This document shows, piece after piece, positions 1 to 7,265 of a stretch of DNA of 9,987 nt (positions are counted from its first letter, which is position 1; the number at the start of each line of letters is the position of its first letter). Made by a program: the position numbers and the translations under genes. The notes under the pieces were generated by a model. The model worked only from the letters and a program-made list of their open reading frames with translations, was not told the origin of the DNA and made no database searches. Source of the stretch: Methylotenera_A sp031417915 (GTDB lineage: Bacteria > Pseudomonadota > Gammaproteobacteria > Burkholderiales > Methylophilaceae); assembly GCA_031417915.1 (NCBI GenBank), contig JANOWN010000050.1, forward strand, positions 1 through 9,987, written 5' to 3'.

Positions 1-5
1 GCCAT
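1..5 (-). CDS. Start codon of a divergent gene, cut by the window edge
   Basis: Read on the minus strand, positions 5-3 are ATG followed by GC. A GGAG ribosome binding site lies at 12-15, six bases upstream of that ATG. This is a well-formed translation start, so a gene probably runs leftwards out of the window. Only the Met codon and two further bases are visible, so the product cannot be named. It would be transcribed divergently from the fhc operon and share the 6-126 intergenic region. Confidence 0.45.
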
Positions 6-126
6 GTGAAACTCCAATAAAATATTAAATAAATGAACAACTTACAAAAAAACTGATTTTAACATTTTTAGCGGTTTTTATAAACCATCAATTTGCTGCA
101 TTTTAACAATCAAACGCTCAAGAATT
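6..126. promoter_or_regulatory. Divergent intergenic region with a possible fhc operon promoter
   Basis: This AT-rich stretch separates fhcB from the apparent divergent gene. On the plus strand TATAAA at 79-84 is a good -10 candidate. The best -35 option is TTTTAA at 57-62 with a 16-base spacer, which is poor, so the promoter call is tentative. I see no operator-like palindrome and no riboswitch-like structure. Confidence 0.3.
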
Positions 127-1332
127 GTGGCAAAATCTAGATTAATGATGAGCGCTAGCCTAAAAACCAATCAATGTATCGCCACTTGCCCTGCCTGCGG
201 CTTGCTGTGCGATGATATTGTGCTTGAAAATAATAAAGTGATTAATGCTAATTGTGCAAAAGCGGTAGCGTTTTTTGAGCAAGACTTTAGCGCTACAAAG
301 CCGCAAATTAAGGGCAAATCCGCTACGCTGCAAGCCGCCATTTCTAGAGCTTCTGAAATTTTAAAACAAGCACACAAACCAATATTCACGGGCTTAGGCA
401 CCGATGTGCAAGGTTTTCGCGCCATTTACAACCTCGCCCAAAAAACCAATGGCAACCTTCAGCATATCAACGCGCAAAGCATGGCGCGTAATATGAAAGT
501 GCTGCAAAGTACGGGCTGGCAAACCACCACGCTGACCGAGGTGAAAAATCGTGCTGATGTGATTGTGTGCGTCGGCAGCGATATTGCTACGCATAATCCG
601 CGTTTTTTTGAGCGCTTTGTTGATTGCGACGGCATGTTCGTGAGCGCAAAACAGCGCGAAATCATTTTTATTGGTGAAAATATTCTAAAAACAGATGCTC
701 CAGAAGGCTCATGGATACTGGGCTGCAGGGCAGCTGATTTACCTGAAATTACACTGGTTTTGCGCGCTTTAGTTGCCGGAAAATCACTCAAAATCACAGA
801 AATTGCTGGCTTAAAAATCAGCGATTTACAGACAATTGCCAACAAGTTAAAAGCCGCAAAATACGCCGTTTTGGCTTGGGTGGCGAAAGATTTAGATTTT
901 CCGTACGCCGAGCTGACGATTCAAAATATCACCGAAACAGTAGCGATTTTAAACCAAACATCACGCGCCGCTGGCTTGCCGCTTGGCGGCAGCGATGGCG
1001 ATACGACGACAAATTATACGCATACGTGGCTAAAAGGCACCACCCTGAAGACCAATATCCATGCACATTCCAGAGCATATGATTTGCAATTTTTTGTGAG
1101 TAGTTTTGATGCAAAAAATACACCGCAGATGCTGGATTGTCCGCTGATTGTATTGGGAAATGCGCCGATTAAAAATGCCGAGGTTTTTATTCCCATCGCT
1201 ACGCCTGGTTTGGATTGTGGCGGCACATTGTTTCGCGTGGATGGCGCAGTCAGTTTGCCGCTAAAAAAAGTGCGTGAGAATAGCTTGCCGACCTTGGCGC
1301 AAGTCATTAGCCAAATTGAGGCAGTACTCTAA
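127..1332 (+). CDS. fhcB: Formyltransferase/hydrolase complex subunit B (FhcB, FwdB/FmdB homologue)
   Basis: FhcB is the molybdopterin-oxidoreductase-like subunit of the cytoplasmic Fhc complex, which turns formyl-H4MPT into formate in methylotrophs. In the bacterial complex it is understood to be structural, not redox-active. Visible marks are the N-terminal CPACGLLCDD motif (Cys21, 24, 28, then Cys43, numbered from GTG 127), TLTEVKNRADVIV near 135-147, a histidine in the following THNPRFF segment, and a C-terminal ATPGLDCGGTLFRVDG segment, all in the FwdB order. At about 401 residues it is slightly shorter than archaeal FwdB. Near residue 118, where my remembered alignment places the tungsten/molybdenum-ligand Cys/Sec, there is Ser within AQSMARN. 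The start is uncertain: GTG at 127 and ATGs at 145 and 148 are in frame and none has a clear ribosome binding site; an ATG start would drop six or seven residues. The stop overlaps the fhcA start by one base (TAATG). Confidence 0.93.
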   Translation: MAKSRLMMSASLKTNQCIATCPACGLLCDDIVLENNKVINANCAKAVAFFEQDFSATKPQIKGKSATLQAAISRASEILKQAHKPIFTGLGTDVQGFRAIYNLAQKTNGNLQHINAQSMARNMKVLQSTGWQTTTLTEVKNRADVIVCVGSDIATHNPRFFERFVDCDGMFVSAKQREIIFIGENILKTDAPEGSWILGCRAADLPEITLVLRALVAGKSLKITEIAGLKISDLQTIANKLKAAKYAVLAWVAKDLDFPYAELTIQNITETVAILNQTSRAAGLPLGGSDGDTTTNYTHTWLKGTTLKTNIHAHSRAYDLQFFVSSFDAKNTPQMLDCPLIVLGNAPIKNAEVFIPIATPGLDCGGTLFRVDGAVSLPLKKVRENSLPTLAQVISQIEAVL

Positions 1333-3005
1333 TGATTACCTTACTTAAAAACGGTAAAATTTACGATCCCGCACACAATAAAAATGGCGTAGTGGAAGAT
1401 ATTTACATCCGCGATGGTCACATTATTGCCAAACAAAATACTACTGATAAAATTAATCAAATAATTGATTTAACAGGAAAAATTGTAATGGCAGGCGCGA
1501 TTGATATGCACAGCCATATCGGCGGCGGTAAAGTGAATATCGCGCGCATGATGTTGCCAGAATTTAGAAATTATACCGAACCAGAAGCGCACATTTGCAC
1601 GCCGAATTGCTTACATCATGCCACGCCAACCACGACCGAAACGGGCTTTCGCTACATCGAGATGGGCTACACCGCCGCGTTTGAGCCAGCGATGATGCCG
1701 ATTAACGCGCGCCAAACGCATCTAGAAATGGGCGACACGCCGATGATAGACAAGGGTTGTTACGCCATGTTGGGTAATGACGATTACTTTTTGCGGCTGT
1801 TAAGCCCAGAAGGAAATAAAAAGTCTGCTGACCAAAAAGCCATTAATGATTATGTTGCTTGGACATTACATGCGACACAAGCCATCGGTATTAAAGTAGT
1901 TAATCCAGGCGGCATTAACGCATTTAAATTCAACCAACGCCGCTTAAATTTAGACGAAAATAATGTGCATTACCACGTCACGCCGCGTGATATTTTAAAA
2001 AGCCTAAGTCGCGCTGTGCATGATTTAGGCATCGCCAAACCACTGCATGTGCATTGCAATAACCTAGGTGTAGCAGGTAATTTTCAAACCACACTCGATA
2101 CCATGCAGGCCAGCGATGGCGTGCCGATGCACCTGACACATATTCAGTTTCACAGCTACGGACTAGAAGGCGATAAAAAGTTTTCATCTGCCGCCGCCCA
2201 AATTGCCGAAGCCTTAAACAAAAATAAGCACATTACTGCCGATGTTGGCCAGATTTTATTTGGTCAAACCGTAACGGCTTCGGGCGACAGCATGATGCAG
2301 CATTTAAACGCTAAGTATGCCAACCCAAAAAAATCAGTCATCATGGATATTGAATGTGACGCGGGTTGCGGCGTGGTGCCTTTTAAATATCGCGACCAGA
2401 ATTATGTAAACGCGCTGCAATGGGCAATTGGCTTGGAGCTATTTTTGAGCGTAACTGACCCGTGGCGTATCTTTTTAACCACCGACCACCCAAATGGCGC
2501 ACCATTTACTAGCTACCCGCATTTAATTCGTTTGCTGATGGATAAAACGTTTCGTAACGAAGCCTTTGTAAAATTAAACCTAGATGCACAAGCCATGAGC
2601 AATTTGCCATCGCTCACTCGCGAATATTCATTATATGAAATCGCCATTATGACGCGCGCTGGCGCGGCTAGGCTGATTGGCTTAAATAATTGCGGGCATT
2701 TAGGCGCAGGCGCACAGGCGGATATTACCGTTTATACCGAACAAGCCAATAAGGAAGCCATGTTTGGGCAACCAGATTATGTTTTTAAAAATGGTGAATT
2801 GGTGGTAAAAAACGGTAAATTAGTTAAAGTGGTTTGGGGCGCAACACATGTAACTAAACCTTTATTTGATATAGGTGTAGAGGCAGATTTAAAAAAATAT
2901 TTCGACAAATACCATACTATTCAACTAGATAACTTTAAAATAAGCAATGATGAAATTATGGACAATGGTCGCGGTAAAACAGTCACACACACCAAAACTG
3001 AGTAA
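1332..3005 (+). CDS. fhcA: Formyltransferase/hydrolase complex subunit A (amidohydrolase, FwdA/FmdA homologue)
   Basis: FhcA is the hydrolytic subunit that releases formate from the formylated methanofuran-type carrier. It belongs to the metal-dependent amidohydrolase superfamily. The protein shows the HxH metal motif in IDMHSHIGGG (His60, His62), a Lys in GIKVVNPGG (Lys188) at the position expected for a carboxylated metal-bridging lysine, histidines in PLHVHCNNLG (His239, His241) and MHLTHIQFHSYG (His267, His270), and the Asp of TTDHPNGAPF (Asp385) as the expected catalytic or metal-binding acid. All the motifs I would look for are present, so it is probably active. Length is 557 residues. 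The ATG overlaps the fhcB stop, with GAGG at 1318-1321 as ribosome binding site ten bases upstream, indicating translational coupling. The C-terminal tail after about residue 505 is lysine- and aspartate-rich and less recognisable. Confidence 0.96.
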   Translation: MITLLKNGKIYDPAHNKNGVVEDIYIRDGHIIAKQNTTDKINQIIDLTGKIVMAGAIDMHSHIGGGKVNIARMMLPEFRNYTEPEAHICTPNCLHHATPTTTETGFRYIEMGYTAAFEPAMMPINARQTHLEMGDTPMIDKGCYAMLGNDDYFLRLLSPEGNKKSADQKAINDYVAWTLHATQAIGIKVVNPGGINAFKFNQRRLNLDENNVHYHVTPRDILKSLSRAVHDLGIAKPLHVHCNNLGVAGNFQTTLDTMQASDGVPMHLTHIQFHSYGLEGDKKFSSAAAQIAEALNKNKHITADVGQILFGQTVTASGDSMMQHLNAKYANPKKSVIMDIECDAGCGVVPFKYRDQNYVNALQWAIGLELFLSVTDPWRIFLTTDHPNGAPFTSYPHLIRLLMDKTFRNEAFVKLNLDAQAMSNLPSLTREYSLYEIAIMTRAGAARLIGLNNCGHLGAGAQADITVYTEQANKEAMFGQPDYVFKNGELVVKNGKLVKVVWGATHVTKPLFDIGVEADLKKYFDKYHTIQLDNFKISNDEIMDNGRGKTVTHTKTE

Positions 3006-3018
3006 AAAGGAGCATTAA
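3004..3018 (+). promoter_or_regulatory. Ribosome binding site that decides a TTG start
   Basis: The sequence AAAAAGGAG at 3004-3012 lies six bases before TTG at 3019. No in-frame ATG occurs until residue 21, which would remove part of the conserved N-terminus, so TTG is the likely start of the PNPOx-like gene. Confidence 0.7.
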
Positions 3019-3678
3019 TTGAGCATTTATTACGGCAAGCAACAACGCGCTTTGCAGGCGCAATTTGGCACCACAAAAATGGCAGACCGTATTGAGCAGT
3101 TGGCCAGCCACAACGAGTTTAACGATGACGCCAAAGGTTTTATTGAACACAGCGAAATGTTTTTTCTCACCACCATAAACGACATAGGCCAGCCAACTGT
3201 TTCGTACAAAGGTGGCGACATTGGTTTTGTGAAAGTGCTTGATTCTAACACCTTAATTTTCCCTAGCTTTGACGGCAACGGCATGTTTTTAAGCATGGGC
3301 AACATCACAGGCAACCCAAATATTGGCATGTTGTTTATCTCGTTCGAGCGCCCGCATCGCATCCGCGTGCAAGGCACTGCAAGCATTTCGCAAGACGCAA
3401 AATTGCTCGCCCATTATAAAGAAGCCGATTTTGTGGTGACAGTGAAACTCTCTGAATTATGGCAAAATTGTCCGCGCTACATTCCAAAATACGAAAAAGT
3501 ACGCAATTCACGCTACGTTCCGCGCGCCGATTGCGAAACGCCGCTGGCTGAGTGGAAACGCGTAGATTTGCTGCAAGACGTGCTGCCATCTGCCGATTTA
3601 GCTAAAGCGCAAGCTAAGGGGACAATCGATATTATGGAATGGATAGGCAAAATTCAGGCTGGCGCGGATGACGCTTAA
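3019..3678 (+). CDS. Pyridoxamine 5'-phosphate oxidase-like (split-barrel flavin-binding) protein inside the fhc operon
   Basis: The 219-residue product belongs to the putative PNPOx-related family of FMN-binding split barrels. The core runs from about residue 40 to 125: FFLTTINDIGQPTVSYKGGD, LIFPSFDGNGMFLSMGN, NPNIGMLFISFERPHRIRVQG. The C-terminal NCPRYIPKY motif (about 150-158) is typical of a widespread subfamily of unknown reaction. It lacks a signal peptide and membrane segments, so it should be cytoplasmic. It begins with TTG 13 bases after fhcA and ends 10 bases before fhcD, so it must be co-transcribed with fhc. The position suggests a redox step connected with H4MPT or its cofactors, but this is inference from context only. 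True pyridoxine biosynthesis is unlikely because PdxH has a different arrangement. The flavin or deazaflavin used cannot be read from the sequence. Confidence 0.88.
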   Translation: MSIYYGKQQRALQAQFGTTKMADRIEQLASHNEFNDDAKGFIEHSEMFFLTTINDIGQPTVSYKGGDIGFVKVLDSNTLIFPSFDGNGMFLSMGNITGNPNIGMLFISFERPHRIRVQGTASISQDAKLLAHYKEADFVVTVKLSELWQNCPRYIPKYEKVRNSRYVPRADCETPLAEWKRVDLLQDVLPSADLAKAQAKGTIDIMEWIGKIQAGADDA

Positions 3679-3688
3679 AACTTAAGTC

Positions 3689-4591
3689 ATGCAAATTAAT
3701 GGCATAAAAATAGACGACACCTTCGCCGAGGCATTCAACATGCGGGCGACGCGCGTGATTATCACCGCGCTTAACCTAAAATGGGCTTACCATGCCGCTA
3801 ACGCCATGACAGGCTTTGCCACCAGCGTGATTGGTTGCGGCGTTGAGGCGGGCATAGAGCGCGAATTAAGCATCGATAAAACGCCAGACGGACGCCCAGG
3901 TTTGAGTGTATTAATGTTCGCCATGGGCAGCAAAGTGTTGATGCAACAGCTAGAAACGCGCATGGGGCAATGCGTGCTGACCTGCCCTACTGCAGCGGCG
4001 TTTGCGGGTATCGCGTCAGAAGATAACATCAATCTCGGCAAACATTTACGCTATTTCGGCGATGGATTTCAAACCTCTAAGCTAATTGGTGAAAAGCGCT
4101 ATTGGCGCATCCCCGTGATGGATGGCGAATTTTTAGTGCAAGAATCCACAGGCATGGTGCGCGCGATTGGTGGCGGTAATTTTTTGATTCTAGCTACAAA
4201 CCAAACTAAAGCCTTAGAAGCCGCAGAAATCGCCATTAAAGCCATGAAACAACTGCCGAATGTTATCATGCCTTTCCCCGGCGGCGTAGTGCGTAGCGGT
4301 TCAAAAGTCGGCAGCAAATACCCAAAAATGTTCGCTTCGACTAACGATGCATTTTGCCCGACGCTGAAAGGTTTGGTGAATACTGAATTATCTGATGACA
4401 TTGAAAGCGTGTTAGAAATTGTGATTGACGGCTTAACCTTTAATGATGTCTCCAACGCCATGTGCGCGGGCATTTTGGCGATTTGTGGTTTAGGCGAAAG
4501 CGGCGGCGTAAAGCGCATTTCCGCTGGTAATTATGGCGGAAAACTGGGGCCGCACCATTTTAAATTGCGCGAAATTTTGGCCAAAAAATGA
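3689..4591 (+). CDS. fhcD: Formylmethanofuran:tetrahydromethanopterin N-formyltransferase (Fhc subunit D)
   Basis: FhcD, the bacterial Ftr homologue, exchanges the formyl group between N5-formyl-H4MPT and the methanofuran-like carrier. In methylotrophs it runs from formyl-H4MPT towards the FhcA hydrolase. The 300-residue length matches the family, and conserved family segments are present throughout: MQINGIKIDDTFAEAF at the start, GCGVEAGIERELSIDKTPDG (about 50-69), CVLTCPTAAAFAG (about 95-107), FPGGVVRSGSKVGSKYP (about 197-213) and CPTLKG (about 224-229). The ATG at 3689 has only a weak upstream AAG, so it probably relies on coupling to the preceding gene ten bases away. The stop overlaps the fhcC start as ATGA. 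The protein is soluble and shows no truncation. Confidence 0.97.
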   Translation: MQINGIKIDDTFAEAFNMRATRVIITALNLKWAYHAANAMTGFATSVIGCGVEAGIERELSIDKTPDGRPGLSVLMFAMGSKVLMQQLETRMGQCVLTCPTAAAFAGIASEDNINLGKHLRYFGDGFQTSKLIGEKRYWRIPVMDGEFLVQESTGMVRAIGGGNFLILATNQTKALEAAEIAIKAMKQLPNVIMPFPGGVVRSGSKVGSKYPKMFASTNDAFCPTLKGLVNTELSDDIESVLEIVIDGLTFNDVSNAMCAGILAICGLGESGGVKRISAGNYGGKLGPHHFKLREILAKK

Positions 4592-5259
4592 GTAAATCTG
4601 CGCTTACTTTTACTCTGAAAAAAAATCTCACTTTCAAGGTGGATTGCAGCCCATTGACGCCTGATAAATTGACGGGGATGTCACTTGATAAAATTCTAGA
4701 GACAACTTTAACTAATAGCATTAAAGTGATTGATTTATTTAAAATTAGTGGGAATAATTATGAAGATATTATCTTCAAAAAATCCACTTCAAAGCTCGAC
4801 AATATTGGCCACAAAATGTCGCGTGGTAGCATTACAATTGAAGGTGATTGCGGCGATTTTTTGGGCGCAAATATGCATGGTGGCCACATTATTTGCAACG
4901 GTAATGCAGGCAATCGCGTGGGTGACCAAATGCGTCGCGGCTTGATTTTAATTGATGGCAACGCAGGCGACTATTGCGGCAGCCGCATGATTGCAGGCAA
5001 CATCGGCATATTTGGAAAGGCGGGCAATTACACTGGTTTTGCCATGAAGCGCGGCACGATTTTACTCACAGAAAACCCTAAATTACATGCAACGATTCAA
5101 GATTGTGGTACACATAACTTGCCATTCTTAGCCTTACTTTTTCAAAATTTTAAAACGCTTTCTACAAAATTTAACCACATTAAAAACCAACGTGTACAAC
5201 GCTTCGCGGGCGATTTAGCTTGCGACGGTAATGGTGAAATTTTAATCATTTCACCTTAA
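4588..5259 (+). CDS. fhcC: Formyltransferase/hydrolase complex subunit C (FwdC/FmdC homologue)
   Basis: FhcC is the right-handed beta-helix subunit of the Fhc complex, related to archaeal FwdC and to the C-terminal domain of glutamate synthase. Its role is structural, joining the other subunits. The helix is readable as four to five consecutive repeats of about 19 residues from residue 73 to 158, each with an M-x-G-G/R-x-I-x-I-x-G-N-A-G-x-x-x-G pattern, for example RRGLILIDGNAGDYCG. Length is 223 residues. The ATG overlaps the fhcD stop by four bases, so translation is coupled. It is the last gene of the operon; an inverted repeat covers its final codons and stop. Confidence 0.94.
   Translation: MSKSALTFTLKKNLTFKVDCSPLTPDKLTGMSLDKILETTLTNSIKVIDLFKISGNNYEDIIFKKSTSKLDNIGHKMSRGSITIEGDCGDFLGANMHGGHIICNGNAGNRVGDQMRRGLILIDGNAGDYCGSRMIAGNIGIFGKAGNYTGFAMKRGTILLTENPKLHATIQDCGTHNLPFLALLFQNFKTLSTKFNHIKNQRVQRFAGDLACDGNGEILIISP
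5233..5255 (+). terminator. Inverted repeat at the 3' end of fhcC, possible weak terminator
   Basis: GGTGAAAT at 5233-5240 pairs perfectly with ATTTCACC at 5248-5255 around a seven-base loop, eight base pairs with three G-C pairs. The following bases, TTAATGTTTTCC, give only a broken U-tract. The hairpin lies within the last codons of fhcC, ending in the Pro codon before the stop. It may be a weak terminator or a 3' mRNA-stabilising hairpin for the fhc transcript. Confidence 0.35.
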
Positions 5260-5262
5260 TGT

Positions 5263-5291
5263 TTTCCACATAATGGCACGAGTGTTAAAAT
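5263..5291 (+). promoter_or_regulatory. Candidate sigma70 promoter for trhO
   Basis: TTTCCA at 5263-5268 and TAAAAT at 5286-5291 are separated by 17 bases, giving four and five matches to the -35 and -10 consensus. Transcription would start near 5298, leaving a leader of about 20 bases before the ATG at 5320. It separates trhO from the fhc operon. Confidence 0.5.
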
Positions 5292-5319
5292 AGCGCTTTT
5301 GCAATAACTCGCTTAGTCA

Positions 5320-6246
5320 ATGTCCAAATACCTCACTGCTGCGCTTTATAAGTTCGTAGACTTTCCTAATTACGCTGCCTTGCAGCCCAATATTCATGAG
5401 GCCTGCATGGCACATCATATCAAGGGAACAATACTGTTAGCCAATGAAGGCATAAACGGCACCATCGCTGGCTTGCCCGAAAACATTCACGCAGTGCTCA
5501 ATTACCTGCGTACCGACGCTATTTTTAACGGTAAATTTTCCAATTTAATTCACAAAGAATCTTACGCAGACGAGCACCCGTTTTATCGTATGAAAGTGAA
5601 ACTGAAAAAGGAAATCGTGACGATGGGCGTGCCGAGCGTCAACCCAAATAACACCGTTGGTACTTACGTAAAACCCGAGGATTGGAACGCGCTCATCAGC
5701 GACCCAGACGTAATTTTGCTAGATACGCGCAACGATTACGAGGTGCATATTGGCACGTTTAAAGGCGCAGTAAACCCTGAAACCACGACGTTTCGCGAGT
5801 TTCCCAAATACGTTGCGCAAAACCTAGACAAAACTAAACACAAAAAAGTCGCCATGTTTTGCACAGGCGGTATTCGCTGCGAAAAAGCATCTAGCTACAT
5901 GCTGGAGCAAGGCTTTGACGAGGTTTATCATCTGCAAGGTGGTATTTTAAAATACCTAGAAACCGTACCAGAGGCCGAGAGTTTATGGCAAGGTGAGTGC
6001 TTTGTTTTCGACCAACGCGTTGCGGTAAAACATGGGCTAGAAGTCGGCGAATTTGACCAATGTTATGCCTGTCGCATGCCACTTTCGCCTGAAGAGCTGA
6101 AATCGCCGCAATATACTGCTGGCATTAGCTGCCCGCATTGTTTTAGCTCACTTACCGAAGAAAAAAAGAAAAGCCTGACCGAACGGCAAAAACAAGTAAT
6201 TTTGGCCAAGCAACGCGGCAAAGCGCATATTGGTGAAAGCCAATAA
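5320..6246 (+). CDS. trhO: Oxygen-dependent tRNA uridine-34 hydroxylase, rhodanese family (YceA/TrhO)
   Basis: TrhO hydroxylates uridine 34 of tRNA to 5-hydroxyuridine using O2, the first step towards the wobble cmo5U/mo5U-type modifications. The 308-residue protein has the expected order: an N-terminal acylphosphatase-like domain with GTILLANEGINGTIAG (about 36-51), a rhodanese domain with VILLDTRNDYEVHIGTFKGA (about 131-150), and the active loop CTGGIRC with Cys181 as catalytic cysteine and Cys187. The C-terminus has two Cys pairs, CYAC (248, 251) and CPHC (271, 274), a likely zinc site. It ends in a basic, Lys/Gln-rich tail. The ATG at 5320 has only a weak ribosome binding site. It is not functionally tied to its neighbours; the lipoprotein gene follows after 47 bases and may share the transcript. 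Confidence 0.95.
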   Translation: MSKYLTAALYKFVDFPNYAALQPNIHEACMAHHIKGTILLANEGINGTIAGLPENIHAVLNYLRTDAIFNGKFSNLIHKESYADEHPFYRMKVKLKKEIVTMGVPSVNPNNTVGTYVKPEDWNALISDPDVILLDTRNDYEVHIGTFKGAVNPETTTFREFPKYVAQNLDKTKHKKVAMFCTGGIRCEKASSYMLEQGFDEVYHLQGGILKYLETVPEAESLWQGECFVFDQRVAVKHGLEVGEFDQCYACRMPLSPEELKSPQYTAGISCPHCFSSLTEEKKKSLTERQKQVILAKQRGKAHIGESQ

Positions 6247-6293
6247 TTTATACTTGGCGCAAAACTAAAAAGTGTGCGTAAGGTCGCAGTAAG

Positions 6294-7154
6294 ATGCGTT
6301 TAAAAAAATATTTTGTGGCTGCGCTGTTATCATGCTTAATTATCAGTTGCAGCTTAGTTAAAACAAGCTATAACAACGCGCCAACACTGGTTATTTGGTG
6401 GTTAGACGATTATTTTAGCTTTACCCAAGCGCAAAATTTAGCGCTAAAGCCCGGCCTACAAAGCCTGCATAATTGGCATCGCCAAAATCAACTACCCAAC
6501 TACTTAACGCAGTTGCAAAATATACAAAAAAGCCTTGGCAACGAGCAAATTAGCGCTATTGAAGCATGCGAAAAGTTAGACTTAATTCGCACAAGCATAC
6601 ACACGCTGCAAATTGAATCAATACCCATTATTATTGAAATGGCGCCATTATTAAGCGATAAACAATTGCAGTTTTTTCAAAAAAGACTAGTAGAACGCGC
6701 GGAAAAGTGGAAGGATGAGTGGTGGCAAGAAACAAAAGAAGAGCAATTAGCCGCTAGGCTTGAGAAAACACAAGATTTTGCTAAAAAAATGTATGGCGAC
6801 TTAAATGATGCGCAATTAAATCTATTAAAACAAAGCCTTGCACAAGCCACTATTAACCCAGCTATCAGCTATAAAGAAATTCAGCGACGTAATGATGATG
6901 CTTTTCAAATTTTAACTGAACTGCAAAGCAAGAATTTGAATGTAGATGATAAAACACAACTAATTAAAGCAGGTTTTGATCGCATACAAAAAAGCCCTAA
7001 TCATCTGTATCAAACCTATGCCGACAAACTGACTAATCACACCTGCGAAACCATTGCTAATTTGCACGCTAGCACCACGCCTAAGCAAAAGTTACATGCT
7101 AAAAATTGGCTGCAAGATTACATTGATCAATTAACTGCTTTACAAGTCAGTTAG
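6294..7154 (+). CDS. DUF6279-type lipoprotein of unknown function
   Basis: The N-terminus is a lipoprotein signal: MRLKKY, a hydrophobic segment, then the lipobox IISC with Cys19 as lipidation site. Cys14 in LLSC is a less likely alternative. After the Cys comes SLVKTSYNNAPTLVIWWLDDYFSF, then a NWHR motif near residue 56, the pattern I associate with DUF6279-family lipoproteins. The remainder (about 60-286) is polar, Gln/Lys/Glu-rich and probably mostly alpha-helical. Asp20/Ser20 sorting cannot be settled, but Ser after the Cys favours outer-membrane localisation by the usual +2 rule. Length 286 is usual for the family. AAGG at 6280-6283 lies ten bases before the ATG. The gene is AT-rich (19 and 24 G/C in two sampled 60-base lines), unlike the block that follows. 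No function is known to me. Confidence 0.82.
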   Translation: MRLKKYFVAALLSCLIISCSLVKTSYNNAPTLVIWWLDDYFSFTQAQNLALKPGLQSLHNWHRQNQLPNYLTQLQNIQKSLGNEQISAIEACEKLDLIRTSIHTLQIESIPIIIEMAPLLSDKQLQFFQKRLVERAEKWKDEWWQETKEEQLAARLEKTQDFAKKMYGDLNDAQLNLLKQSLAQATINPAISYKEIQRRNDDAFQILTELQSKNLNVDDKTQLIKAGFDRIQKSPNHLYQTYADKLTNHTCETIANLHASTTPKQKLHAKNWLQDYIDQLTALQVS

Positions 7155-7196
7155 ATATTAAAATAAATAACATAAGAAGCTTTCATTTAGTAATTA

Positions 7197-7265
7197 TCAA
7201 ATAATCCTTACCACCACTTTTCCCTTAGCTCGGCCTTCTTCCAGATAGGCAAGCGCCTCGCTCTG
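7197..7265 (-). pseudogene. C-terminal remnant of a quinone oxidoreductase / zinc-type alcohol dehydrogenase (MDR family)
   Basis: On the minus strand the 22 codons between the TAG at 7268-7266 and the TGA at 7199-7197 encode a peptide containing EALAYLEEGRAKGKVVVRI. This is a textbook C-terminal end of MDR-family NAD(P)H:quinone oxidoreductases, where the E-A-x-x-Y-L-E-x-G-R-A-x-G-K-V-V-V element closes the Rossmann-side domain. The rest of the gene, about 300 codons, is absent, and the NTF2-like gene abuts it directly in the same frame. It is therefore a leftover from a deletion or recombination that fused the two genes' ends, with no start codon or ribosome binding site of its own. It would form a 22-residue extension only if the TAG were read through. 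Confidence 0.8.

Noticed and set aside
929..1123. Several long antisense frames inside fhcB, fhcA, fhcD and the SDR gene
   Set aside because: They lie opposite well-recognised genes, have no ribosome binding sites and show no known domains.
7155..7196. Terminator for the lipoprotein transcript
   Set aside because: The stretch is AT-rich, but I find no stem of useful strength followed by a U-tract.
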